From an uncultured Bacteroidia bacterium (GTDB lineage: Bacteria > Bacteroidota > Bacteroidia > Bacteroidales > Prolixibacteraceae), in assembly GCA_903905505.1 (NCBI GenBank), contig CAIVGL010000021.1:1-43843 (forward strand): a stretch of 43,843 nt of DNA, in the 5' to 3' direction. This document shows, one piece after another, positions 25,358-33,443 of the stretch (its first letter is position 1; each line of letters begins with the position of its first letter). The translations under genes were made by a program, and so were the position numbers. The notes under the pieces were generated by a model. That model did not search any database and had not been told where the DNA came from. It saw nothing but the letters and a program-made list of their open reading frames with translations.

Positions 25358-26245
25358 CTATTGAAATATTTCATTTGCAGAATTAATTACATCTGCCAAA
25401 TCCCATCCATCTTCAAAATTTGGTCTTTCAAGTTCCTTTGAAACTTTAATATTAAATCCCATTTTATTTAAATCCTTAGCTGTTTTTAACCACATTTCAT
25501 ATCCTCCTTTATCAGGAAAGGCTATAATCTTGGAATCTTTTAGTGGTTTTAGGTAATCATGCTTAAATCCATTTAATGAGCCTGTTGCCATCCAAGTAAT
25601 ATTTGGAAGCTCTAAACTCATAATAATTGCTGTTTTTTCGCTTTCAACCACAGCAATTGGTTTTTTATCTTTTTTAAGCAAATGAAGCCCAAATAAACAC
25701 TGATTTGGAATGAATTCAGGTATTTTCAGAAAGTTATGAGCCCAATTAATTAGAGCGGTTCCATCCTTGGTTTTAGCTCTTTTCCCTGTAGTTTCATCAT
25801 AAGCCATTACTTTTCCTGTTCTTACTTGGCCTGTGTTATCTACTTGCCAATAAACCGTTGATCCACTATATTGAGTTGATGTTCCGACATTGTAATTCCG
25901 AATAGCCTCGTCCACTTTGGTTGAATCATATTTGCTATACAAGTATTTAACCATGGGGTTTATTTCATATTTTTTTAAAGAGCTATCCAATATAGAATAA
26001 CTAATATAGCTTGGCTTAGGGCTTGGTTTAGGTTGTGTACTTGGCATATATTCTAAATTATAACTTGGTGTACTATCAGGATATGAAAGGTGTGCACAAT
26101 TTATTTCTCTATCGCACCTGCCAAATTCGGGTTCTGCATATTGCAAATTTTCAGTATTTTTATATCTTACAAATGTCTTTTTGCCACATTTCGGACACTC
26201 AAATTTTCGACTTGACTTATCTAAGGAGTATTTATATGTTTTCAT
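25358..26245 (-). CDS. Primase-like protein with zinc finger and toprim-like domain (DUF6371-like)
   Basis: A 295-aa protein. The N terminus has a zinc-finger-like segment with CPKCG (C17, C20) and C44...C50-A-H52. A linker rich in Pro/Ser (about 60-80) follows, then a segment resembling a toprim fold: PIAVVESEKTAIIMSL (with glutamate), WMATGSLNGF and KIIAFPDKGGYEMW (with aspartate). Such proteins act as primases or primase-helper proteins in mobile elements of Bacteroidota; the DUF6371 name is from memory. It is transcribed together with the ATPase gene 89 nt upstream and is probably part of the element's replication module. Confidence 0.7.
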   Translation of the reverse strand: MKTYKYSLDKSSRKFECPKCGKKTFVRYKNTENLQYAEPEFGRCDREINCAHLSYPDSTPSYNLEYMPSTQPKPSPKPSYISYSILDSSLKKYEINPMVKYLYSKYDSTKVDEAIRNYNVGTSTQYSGSTVYWQVDNTGQVRTGKVMAYDETTGKRAKTKDGTALINWAHNFLKIPEFIPNQCLFGLHLLKKDKKPIAVVESEKTAIIMSLELPNITWMATGSLNGFKHDYLKPLKDSKIIAFPDKGGYEMWLKTAKDLNKMGFNIKVSKELERPNFEDGWDLADVINSANEIFQ

Positions 26246-26334
26246 GTTTTTATAGGGTTTTAGGATATCGGTTTACTGATTCATAGGTTCATCGGTTTAT
26301 GGCCCTATATAATAGGGCCTAAACCTATGAATTG

Positions 26335-27447
26335 CTAAATTGATAGAATACCAATAGTGTAAGGCTTTCTATTTCCTTCTTGAATTAGCCATCCTTTATT
26401 ATTGGCTTCAGTAATTAGAGTTTTTATTTTGTTATCTCCTTTACCTTTAGACCCTGAATTCATTTTGCCGAGAATTATTTTAACTTGAGAAACCAATTCT
26501 CCGTGAGTAAATTCATCACCATTTGAATATACATCCTTTAAGATTTGAAACTTTTCTCCATCAGGAAGAGCAGATAGGTCAAAACTATTTTTAGTGGTCT
26601 TTGTGGTTTCTTCATAATCCTCAATTATATGTGGTAAACCATTCTCATCGATCTCAAAGGCAAATGCCTCAAATTCTTTATTTCTAGTATCACTCGGACT
26701 TACTACTGAAATACTTGGATTAAACTTATCAACCTCAACAGCTATAACTGATTCAGCCTTGTTTGTAAGTTCGGTACCAATATGTCCCCTTGCCTTATCG
26801 CTTCCCGGATTTTCATGTAATACCACAATGATATGAATATTGAACTCTTCAGTCCATCTCAAGAGCTTAGACGCCATGTAAGTTGATTCTGCTTCGTCAT
26901 TAATTGAGGTTATTAAGTCTCTAATTCCATCTATTACAACAAATCCAAGACATGGCGTATTTTCAATTGCATACTCAATTAATCTTAACCTTTCATCAGG
27001 GCTTTCCTTCCTTAATCCATAGGTTCTTAGATTAGAAGGAAGGCTTTTTTTCGTTTGATCACAGATTCGTTTTACAGCCTTTTGGACGTGGTATCTCGAC
27101 TGTTCGGTATCAAAGTATAGTACCATGTTATTCGTTGGCTTAAGGGGGCTTCTAAGCCTGTTTTGAAGCATGCCATCTCCCACTGCAGTTGCGATAGCCA
27201 TGTTAATAAAAAATGACTTTTTACTTTTGGCTTTACCTTTAACTAAGCTGAAATTACCATGTGTTCCAAGGATTTGAAATTCATCATTAGACGAATTCTT
27301 AACCTCCCATGCAATTTCCGGAGGCGGGATGTTTTCTGTTACATCAATAAGACAACTTTCTAGTTTTTTAGATAGCTCGTCATTCGGTTCATTAATCTCA
27401 GAATTAATGATTTTTAAAAATTGTTCTTTTCTCATTTGTCTGTTCAT
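26335..27447 (-). CDS. RecA-fold AAA ATPase (RepA/AAA_25-type helicase), element replication
   Basis: About 370 aa from the ATG at 27447 (MNRQMRKEQF). A longer frame starts at ATG 27513, but its extra 22 residues look non-coding and overlap an inverted repeat. The Walker A region is GKAKSKKS (71-78), where the usual GKS/T is KKS as in related Bacteroidota element ATPases. VLYFDTEQS is the strand carrying the catalytic acid. Walker B is FVVIDGI (D173), and IIVVLHENPG with RGHIGTEL follows. This is the hexameric DnaB/RepA-like helicase type found beside primases in plasmids and integrative elements. Its neighbour downstream is the primase-like gene. Confidence 0.78.
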   Translation of the reverse strand: MNRQMRKEQFLKIINSEINEPNDELSKKLESCLIDVTENIPPPEIAWEVKNSSNDEFQILGTHGNFSLVKGKAKSKKSFFINMAIATAVGDGMLQNRLRSPLKPTNNMVLYFDTEQSRYHVQKAVKRICDQTKKSLPSNLRTYGLRKESPDERLRLIEYAIENTPCLGFVVIDGIRDLITSINDEAESTYMASKLLRWTEEFNIHIIVVLHENPGSDKARGHIGTELTNKAESVIAVEVDKFNPSISVVSPSDTRNKEFEAFAFEIDENGLPHIIEDYEETTKTTKNSFDLSALPDGEKFQILKDVYSNGDEFTHGELVSQVKIILGKMNSGSKGKGDNKIKTLITEANNKGWLIQEGNRKPYTIGILSI

Positions 27448-27504
27448 TTTAGAGTTTGAACAGCAAATTTTCCAAAAAGTAAATGACCCATTTAAGGCAA
27501 TAGA

Positions 27505-27532
27505 TTCCCCCATTAGGGGAACTAATTCCCCT
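27505..27532. repeat. GGGGAA inverted repeats before the element ATPase gene
   Basis: AGGGGAA-CTAA-TTCCCCT (27515-27532) is a perfect 7-bp dyad. A third half site, TTCCCC (27505-27510), abuts it on the left. The cluster lies between the 286-aa gene and the ATPase start, and could be an autoregulatory operator or a replication-initiation site. Function is not shown. Confidence 0.5.
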
Positions 27533-27541
27533 TATAAGATT

Positions 27542-28402
27542 TCAATCGATAGGATCAAAAATACGATTAAAATTAGCTACCCTATGCTTGTTCTTAGAAG
27601 ACTTAGGTAATGAGCTAAGCTTCTGTTTCTTATCTTCGTAAATGTCACAATGCTCTTGTGTGATCAACTTTAACTTCAACATTTTCTCCATAAATACAGT
27701 ATCTGTGACATTATGAAGAAGTCCCATAATATCTAATTTTCTTTTAAGATAAGAATAATCGGCATGCCAATTTACAATGTAGAGCTCAGTAAACTCGCGG
27801 ACTTTTTTGTAAACCTCGACTGATGTAAACAGCATAGGATCAGGATTTTCTAGTTCTGCAATTGGGGAGAGCGTGGAAACAGGGTTTTCTATTTGTGAAT
27901 TTGTAGATTTATCCACTTTTACTGAGATCTCGTTTAGTCTATCATTGAGAAAGTCTATTTTTCTTAATGAACTATGTTTGTATTCAAAAAGAAAATCTTT
28001 TTCAACGTATTGCATTGCGTTTATAGGAGCCTCATTGGGAACATTCACCATATAAACAAATGTGTTTTCTACTATTTCAGTTTGATCTGAAATGCATTTA
28101 GAAATAAAATCTTGTTCTATTGTATCAGGATACTCTCCTAAAAAGCACTTTAATTCTTCCGGGTATTCCTCTTTAAAACGGTCAAGCCAATAAAATGAAA
28201 AACACGACAATAAAGCGAGTCCTAATTGATTTTGAACCATTTTATTAAATCTATGCATTATAAATTCATCTTCTGCATATGAGCCCAATTGTTTGAAATA
28301 CGCACAAATTCTTTGCAATTCCTGATCAGGATCAGTCTTTGAATTAGAATTTCCATAAAGTTCATCTAAGATACGTTCTTGAAGATGCGATAGTTCTTTC
28401 AT
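27542..28402 (-). CDS. Element protein of unknown function
   Basis: A 286-aa soluble protein with no family I recognise. The composition is mainly helical, with a charged middle section (about 140-185) that includes LRKIDFLNDRLNEISVKVDK, which could form a short coiled coil. No signal peptide or membrane segment is seen. The last 40 residues are basic (SKNKHRVANFNR), which might favour nucleic-acid binding. It is the first gene of the leftward block ending in the ATPase and primase-like genes, so a role in replication or its control is likely by position only. Confidence 0.6.
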   Translation of the reverse strand: MKELSHLQERILDELYGNSNSKTDPDQELQRICAYFKQLGSYAEDEFIMHRFNKMVQNQLGLALLSCFSFYWLDRFKEEYPEELKCFLGEYPDTIEQDFISKCISDQTEIVENTFVYMVNVPNEAPINAMQYVEKDFLFEYKHSSLRKIDFLNDRLNEISVKVDKSTNSQIENPVSTLSPIAELENPDPMLFTSVEVYKKVREFTELYIVNWHADYSYLKRKLDIMGLLHNVTDTVFMEKMLKLKLITQEHCDIYEDKKQKLSSLPKSSKNKHRVANFNRIFDPID

Positions 28403-28513
28403 TTTTAAAGTTTAATTTTAAGAAATCAAGCGTCTAATTTAATAAATGATAAGTTTAATCCCAATTACAGGCTTGGTCTATCCTTTAATATTTATATCTC
28501 ATACATTTGCAAT

Positions 28514-28675
28514 ATGAAAAATAAGAAAATAACAGACAAAAACGAGAAGGAGCTGATGTTAGCCAAGTGGGAAGACCTGAACTTAGAGGAGAAGGCTCTG
28601 AGATCGGATATGGAGAGACATCCCGATATGACGTTCGACGAAGCGATCGAGCTATCAGACATGAGTCCATTGTAA
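28514..28675 (+). CDS. Small acidic element protein (53 aa)
   Basis: Reading frame MKNKKITDKNEKELMLAK... ending ...DEAIELSDMSPL. Its codons are richer in G and C than the surrounding element sequence, which is what one expects of selected coding sequence. A full -7 match TACATTTG (28502-28509) lies only 4 nt before the ATG, so the transcript could be nearly leaderless. It is divergent from the replication block. The function is unknown; position and size would fit a small regulator, but no DNA-binding motif is visible. The following 287 nt (28676-28962) show no gene. Confidence 0.5.
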   Translation: MKNKKITDKNEKELMLAKWEDLNLEEKALRSDMERHPDMTFDEAIELSDMSPL

Positions 28676-28962
28676 GGCAAGACTGCACCTAACAGTCTCA
28701 ACTATTGGATTTAGAAGGTGATTTAAGTACACGAAAAGTTAAGGGAGATCAGAAGTGGCAGATGGGGAATGCGTGAGCTCTGTGCTTAATATCTCAAATA
28801 TTCCCACAAATATATTTTATAAATCTTTCTAAGATTACACCCGTAATTCTTCAATTATTCAAATAAAGAAAATAGTAGCAATGTAATTCTACTAATTTTT
28901 TTAGGATACTAATTTGGAAATGAATAGCTTTCGGTCTATTTAACTTAATAAATCAAAAACAC

Positions 28963-29895
28963 ATGAAAAAGATAATTGCAATTATTGGATTTTTGATTTT
29001 ATTCAGCTGTAATTCAAAAACAGATAAGGTCAAGGGACTTTTTGACAAGTACAATCAACAAGTTCCACTGAAAATTGACGAAATGACAACACTAAAGGGA
29101 GTTACATATACTGATGTATTATTTTCTTTCAATTATGAATTAAATTCCTCTGCTTTAGATTTGGTTCAAATCGTTCTTACTGATATAACTATTAGAAAAA
29201 GGCTAACTAATTCAATAAATGGAATTAAGGAATTTGAGCCACTTAAAAAAAGTGGGCGTGATATTGGATATTTCTATACTGACTTAACCGGAAAGACAGT
29301 TATTTCAATATTATTCTCCGTAAATAGTAAAGGGTTTTACGAGTATAATGAAGCGCTAAGCAGGCGGATTAAAAAACAATTATCAGACAAATCCATATAC
29401 ATTCCTTCCAAAACCATAAGTTTAATTGTCAATAATTGGAAAAACAAAGAACATAGGTTTTCATTAATGCTTCCTAAAGATTACGCAGAAGAAAAATTAG
29501 ATGAAACGAATATGTTACTCAATGCCTACTCTGCTTCTATGAATAGACGTATACAAATTGTTTACAGTAATGATTTTACATTTAAGATTATCACAAATAA
29601 AGAATTTGCAGAAAGTCTAACTAAAGATAAAATTTTATCTGCACTTGAAGTCTTGTATACTAATTTAAAGATAAACATTTGGGAGCCTAAATTTGATACA
29701 AAGTTTGGAACTTTAAATCACGTAGTCTATTCCGGAAATCTTATTGAGACAGGCGAAAGACAAACATCGATTATTTCACAGTTTATTAGGAATGGAAAAC
29801 TCTACACTGTTCGGGCAATTGGCCTTCCAAAAGATTTTAGAAATTTCCATATTCTGATTTGTGACATATATGACACCATGAAATTTGAAAGTTAA
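28963..29895 (+). CDS. Lipoprotein of unknown function (element cargo)
   Basis: A 310-aa protein with a lipoprotein signal peptide: MKKIIAIIGFLILFSC, lipidated Cys at 16. The mature part has no motif I recognise. The C-terminal half (about 160-310) has alternating strands and a segment LMLPKDYAEEKL with RNGKLYTVRAIGLP that recalls, in layout only, the DcrB/PsbP-like fold also suggested by the secreted protein at 31408-32304. It is the first gene of the rightward cargo block; 165 nt without a gene separate it from the next. Confidence 0.65.
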   Translation: MKKIIAIIGFLILFSCNSKTDKVKGLFDKYNQQVPLKIDEMTTLKGVTYTDVLFSFNYELNSSALDLVQIVLTDITIRKRLTNSINGIKEFEPLKKSGRDIGYFYTDLTGKTVISILFSVNSKGFYEYNEALSRRIKKQLSDKSIYIPSKTISLIVNNWKNKEHRFSLMLPKDYAEEKLDETNMLLNAYSASMNRRIQIVYSNDFTFKIITNKEFAESLTKDKILSALEVLYTNLKINIWEPKFDTKFGTLNHVVYSGNLIETGERQTSIISQFIRNGKLYTVRAIGLPKDFRNFHILICDIYDTMKFES

Positions 29896-30060
29896 AACTC
29901 ATTAAAATAAAAAATCAAACATCACAATGTTATATCAAGAAACTAATTATTTTTTTTCGCCTATAATAAGTTATTACAGAACTTTTTCAGGATGTTTTTA
30001 AAAACAAAAAAGAAATGAGATTATCAAAAAGTAAGGATTATTAACTTAAGTATATCCAAA

Positions 30061-30468
30061 ATGAAATTATCCAAAATGAAAATATTGCTTATAGGTTTTA
30101 TCCTATGGCCAATTATTATTGCCATACCACAATTTAACATGTATTATACTTCCGGCCTCTTAAGTGGGAAACTAAAATATGGTGAAATACCATTGCAATT
30201 TTATGCAGGTTTATTTGCAGGCTTATTCGCTGCTCTATTAATGTGGGGATTCGGCATCTTGGTAGCTAACGCAATTACTAAAGTTAGAAAGAGTGAATTA
30301 AGGGGGTCAACCGCATATTTTTATATTACTTTATTATTTTTCACTTTGATGCTCATCACCCAAGGGAAAGACTTTTACACCGAATTAAATTTTAACGCAA
30401 ATCAAGTCAAGGAAACCCGGGAGATGATTAAGAAATATGAGTCTAGCAAAGAAAATATGAACAAATAA
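30061..30468 (+). CDS. Small membrane protein of unknown function (element cargo)
   Basis: A 135-aa protein with three likely membrane segments: about 6-26, 44-72 (rich in Ala, Gly and Leu) and 88-104. A charged C-terminal tail (about 112-135) follows and is probably helical. No family is recognised. It ends 18 nt before the superinfection-immunity gene and is probably co-transcribed with it. An alternative ATG lies five codons in (30076). Confidence 0.6.
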   Translation: MKLSKMKILLIGFILWPIIIAIPQFNMYYTSGLLSGKLKYGEIPLQFYAGLFAGLFAALLMWGFGILVANAITKVRKSELRGSTAYFYITLLFFTLMLITQGKDFYTELNFNANQVKETREMIKKYESSKENMNK

Positions 30469-30486
30469 CATTATAAAACTTAGACA

Positions 30487-30861
30487 ATGACAAATCTTAC
30501 AACAATGTTCGCCGCAATAAGTGCAGCACATGTAATTATGGCATTAGTGCTTTTACCTATCTCTATTTTAATAGGTTTCCTCCCCTCCATCTTAGCTCGT
30601 CAAAAAGAACATTTCGTGGCGATATTATTAATTAATATTTTTTTGGGATGGACTGTTATCGGTTGGATTGCAGCTTTGATTTGGGCGTTAACAGATGCGC
30701 CTAAATCGAGTTCTAATAATCCACTTGAACCCGAAAGATCAAGTATTAACAACAAAAACACTACTATCTCAGAGGAACTTGACAAACTTAAATTAATGCG
30801 AGATAGTGGAATGTTAAGTGAGGATGAATTCACGAAAGCAAAAAATAAAATAATCTCGTGA
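30487..30861 (+). CDS. Superinfection immunity protein (Imm-like) with SHOCT domain
   Basis: A 124-aa membrane protein. The N-terminal part has two hydrophobic segments (about 10-37 and 43-68) ending in LGWTVIGWIAALIWAL, the hallmark of the phage-T4-Imm-like superinfection immunity family, which blocks entry of phage DNA at the inner membrane. The C-terminal 30 residues (ISEELDKLKLMRDSGMLSEDEFTKAKNKII) are a SHOCT domain, a short oligomerisation module. Many bacterial members are not tested for immunity, so the defence role is by family and by location in a mobile element. Confidence 0.8.
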   Translation: MTNLTTMFAAISAAHVIMALVLLPISILIGFLPSILARQKEHFVAILLINIFLGWTVIGWIAALIWALTDAPKSSSNNPLEPERSSINNKNTTISEELDKLKLMRDSGMLSEDEFTKAKNKIIS

Positions 30862-30970
30862 AAATTAACGAAATATTGGAAGAATAAGATTAAAAAAGCA
30901 CATTCGACAAAATACCAACTTGAATATAACCAAATAGATAGATTTATTTCTTTTAAAATATATACTTAAC

Positions 30971-31426
30971 ATGAAAAGATACTTTTACTTAAACGGACAA
31001 GACAAAGAAGGACCTCTAACTTTAGAAGAATTAAAACAAAAAGACATTAACCTAAAGACTTTAATTTGGCATGAAGGACTTGACGATTGGAAAGAAGCTG
31101 AAAATGTTGATGAATTAAAGGAAATATTTGAATTATGCCCTCCACCAATAATAGCTAATAATGATACAAACACCTCAAATAGCAAAGCGGATATTGTAAA
31201 TAAGGACATAAAAACACACAATATATCATCGCCTTTAGGATTAAAAGAAGCAAGTCAAGGGTGGATTATTGCAGGGTTGATTTTTGCACTACTTGGTGGG
31301 TTTCTAGGGGTTGTAATTGGATTTAAGTATGCCATCGGTAATTATAATAAGGAAACAAAAAGGTTAGGTTGGGTGATGGTCATCTTAGGGATTATTAGCG
31401 CTGCAATATGGAAAAGTATAAAATAA
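30971..31426 (+). CDS. GYF_2-domain membrane protein (element cargo)
   Basis: A 151-aa protein with an N-terminal GYF_2 (DUF4339) domain, about 1-55, showing YFYLNGQDKEGPLTLEEL and TLIWHEGLDDWKEA, then a polar linker and two C-terminal membrane segments (about 97-118 and 133-148). GYF_2 domains are thought to bind proline-rich or protein partners on the cytoplasmic side. The N-terminal domain is paralogous to that of the metalloprotease-like protein at 32307-33122. The end overlaps the next gene by 19 bp, so the two are translationally coupled. Confidence 0.78.
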   Translation: MKRYFYLNGQDKEGPLTLEELKQKDINLKTLIWHEGLDDWKEAENVDELKEIFELCPPPIIANNDTNTSNSKADIVNKDIKTHNISSPLGLKEASQGWIIAGLIFALLGGFLGVVIGFKYAIGNYNKETKRLGWVMVILGIISAAIWKSIK

Positions 31427-32304
31427 CCTTACTATACACTTTGTTATGCTTTGCATTTTCTTCACAGAATTGTTATAGTCAATCCTTTTCTGAAACTGAC
31501 ATAAAAAAAGTTGCAGAATACGCGAATAAACAGGCAAAGGGGGTTAATATGGGTAATGGAATTAGGGTAAAGGGATGTCTTTCTTTGGGGCGTACTCTGA
31601 TATATCAATATGAAGTGCCCGACGAATGGAAAGCACCTAATAATATTAAGGAAGAAGTAATATCCAACTTTAAAACATCGGGATTTGCAGAAACTTGCTT
31701 TCTGAAAAATATTGATGTTGACTTTTATTACTTTAAAGGAAATTCACTCGCAAAGAAACTCAGCATAAAATCTACGGAGTTTTCAAATCGCAATTTCAAA
31801 CTTGGTGAATATATAAGCATTAAAGACCATCCAAAAGCAAAAGAAGTCAACCTGAAATTACAAGTGCCTCTAGGGTGGGAAGTAAAAGAAAGCGCCCGTC
31901 CAAACACTGTAAAATGTTTTGTAAATGGAGGAAACTCATTTTTGATTGGAATAAAAGACAATATGACTTTCTTCTCTCGAAAACAAATTAGGGAAGTGCT
32001 TCAAGATAAAAGTTTCACTAACAAATTTATTAATGAATGTATTTCAGTCTTAAAGTCGCCTATCGTTTCAGAGCAATCAATTGTTTCAATTGATAATTAC
32101 CCTGCTATACATTTTGTGGGTAAAGGAATAATAGAGCGAACAGGTGTAACAATACCTCTTATAACTAATTATTGGATCGTATTTTATGAGGATAAAATTA
32201 TTACTCTTACAGGAGGTTGTCTAGATAATCCTGAATCTAGAGGACTTGACCAACTGTACACGCGAATATCCAATTCTGTTATACTCCTTGATCAATATAA
32301 TTAA
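31408..32304 (+). CDS. Secreted protein of unknown function (element cargo)
   Basis: A 298-aa protein with a signal peptide (about 1-25, cleavage near NCYSQ). The mature protein has no recognised motif. Its second half (VPLGWEVKESARPNTVKCF... YWIVFYEDKIITLTGGC) is consistent with a PsbP/DcrB-like fold, judged by strand pattern only. It overlaps the GYF_2 gene upstream by 19 bp, and the next gene starts 3 nt after its stop, so it is locked into the same operon between two GYF_2 proteins. The envelope location agrees with the membrane proteins around it. Confidence 0.7.
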   Translation: MEKYKITLLYTLLCFAFSSQNCYSQSFSETDIKKVAEYANKQAKGVNMGNGIRVKGCLSLGRTLIYQYEVPDEWKAPNNIKEEVISNFKTSGFAETCFLKNIDVDFYYFKGNSLAKKLSIKSTEFSNRNFKLGEYISIKDHPKAKEVNLKLQVPLGWEVKESARPNTVKCFVNGGNSFLIGIKDNMTFFSRKQIREVLQDKSFTNKFINECISVLKSPIVSEQSIVSIDNYPAIHFVGKGIIERTGVTIPLITNYWIVFYEDKIITLTGGCLDNPESRGLDQLYTRISNSVILLDQYN

Positions 32305-32306
32305 GC

Positions 32307-33122
32307 ATGAGAAAATATTTTTATACAGATGGAGTTAACAAATTTGGTCCCTATTCAAAGGAAGAATTAAAGACTCAAAAGATTTCAAGAGGTACTAAGA
32401 TTTGGTACTTAGGTTTAGAAAATTGGACGGAATTATCGCAGATTAAAGAACTTGAGGAACTTATTTTAAATATCCCACCTGATATAAAACCGATAAAACC
32501 ATCCTTTGACGAAAAGATTAAAAACACAGAACTTGAACCAATTTCAAAAATAATCCCATTAGCTATAAAAATAAATAAATATCATCTAAAGCATTGGGGT
32601 ATAGCTATAGTATTGTCTTTTTTTATCGCTTTTATAATTAATAATATAATTCGAAATCAATCAGAATATAATCTCTATAAAGACATTGTAGCTAGTTCAT
32701 ACGAAGCAGATGAGAAGTTTGATGTTTACATTGAAAAATTCTATCGTGACTTAGAATTCTATGGTATTTTCCCTAAAAAGCCAAAAAAAACAATAATCAA
32801 ATTTTCAAGATTAGATCAGCTAGAAAATACGACACATATCCATGGACTTTCTTTAGGAAGCAATGACGATAATAGAATAGAAATTTATATAAACCCTTCT
32901 TCTTGGAAGCAATTTTCTAAGCCAATGCGATACTATTTGATGTACCATGAACTTTCTCATGACATACTTAATGTTAAGGACTTAGAGAAAAATATATCAA
33001 ACGAAGGAAAATTAATGTATCCTGAAATTTCAAGTTATGAAAAAAAGAATATGGACGACTTTATAGAAAGTTACCAAACTTTATTTCAAGAACAATCATC
33101 AAAATGGAAAAACCGAAAATGA
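32307..33122 (+). CDS. GYF_2 domain - membrane segment - putative zinc metalloprotease (HELSH)
   Basis: A 271-aa protein. Residues 1-55 are a GYF_2 domain (YFYTDGVNKFGPYSKEEL, TKIWYLGLENWTEL). A membrane segment lies at about 97-116, then an outside domain of about 150 residues with the zinc-protease motif HELSH (214-218) in YLMYHELSHDILNV. KLMYPEISSYEKKNMDDF follows, matching the pattern of small Bacteroidota putative metallopeptidases, in which a downstream methionine follows the HExxH helix. A third zinc ligand is not obvious. If the topology is right, the GYF_2 domain is cytoplasmic and the protease periplasmic. Catalysis is inferred from HExxH alone. Confidence 0.72.
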   Translation: MRKYFYTDGVNKFGPYSKEELKTQKISRGTKIWYLGLENWTELSQIKELEELILNIPPDIKPIKPSFDEKIKNTELEPISKIIPLAIKINKYHLKHWGIAIVLSFFIAFIINNIIRNQSEYNLYKDIVASSYEADEKFDVYIEKFYRDLEFYGIFPKKPKKTIIKFSRLDQLENTTHIHGLSLGSNDDNRIEIYINPSSWKQFSKPMRYYLMYHELSHDILNVKDLEKNISNEGKLMYPEISSYEKKNMDDFIESYQTLFQEQSSKWKNRK

Positions 33123-33289
33123 ACAGAATGGCAGAATTAGCAATGCAGAACAAGGCATTCAGGGAGAGTTACCAAAGCCATCCACAAGAAGAGAACAAGA
33201 TTACAGCAACCTTTCTGAAAAACAAGGAAGACAAGATCAAGGACTCGGATATCGAGAAGGCGATGGAGTGGTTCAGAAATCAGAGGTGA
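33119..33289 (+). CDS. Small charged protein (56 aa), coupled to the metalloprotease-like gene
   Basis: MNRMAELAMQNKAFRESYQS... ending ...DSDIEKAMEWFRNQR: helical, highly charged, no signal peptide. The ATG at 33119 overlaps the upstream stop as ATGA; an ATG at 33104 in the same frame is possible but deeper inside the upstream gene. Like the 53-aa protein at 28514, its codons are richer in G and C than its surroundings, so it is probably real. It may be a regulator or inhibitor of its neighbour; nothing in the sequence proves this. Confidence 0.55.
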   Translation: MNRMAELAMQNKAFRESYQSHPQEENKITATFLKNKEDKIKDSDIEKAMEWFRNQR

Positions 33290-33410
33290 AACCTGACTAT
33301 AATGTAACCCATATTTAGGACAGCTGTTTAAGGTGTAAAACAATTAAATTCATACACTTTAAAAACAGTAGGATTATGCGAAAATAAATATTAAATAAAA
33401 AAATTATAAA

Positions 33411-33418
33411 TACATTTG
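33411..33418 (+). promoter_or_regulatory. Predicted -7 element of the HsdR_N-type nuclease gene
   Basis: TACATTTG is a full match to TAnnTTTG, 25 nt before the ATG at 33444. No -33 TTG is found at the right distance. The box lies between two copies of AAAAAAATTATAAATA (near 33398-33412 and 33428-33443). Confidence 0.35.
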
Positions 33419-33443
33419 ATGTTAACAAAAAAATTATAAATAA

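Noticed and set aside
28485-28701. Minus-strand open frames opposite the 53-aa gene
   Set aside because: Their translations look like non-coding sequence, whereas the plus-strand 53-aa frame has promoter context and selected codon use.
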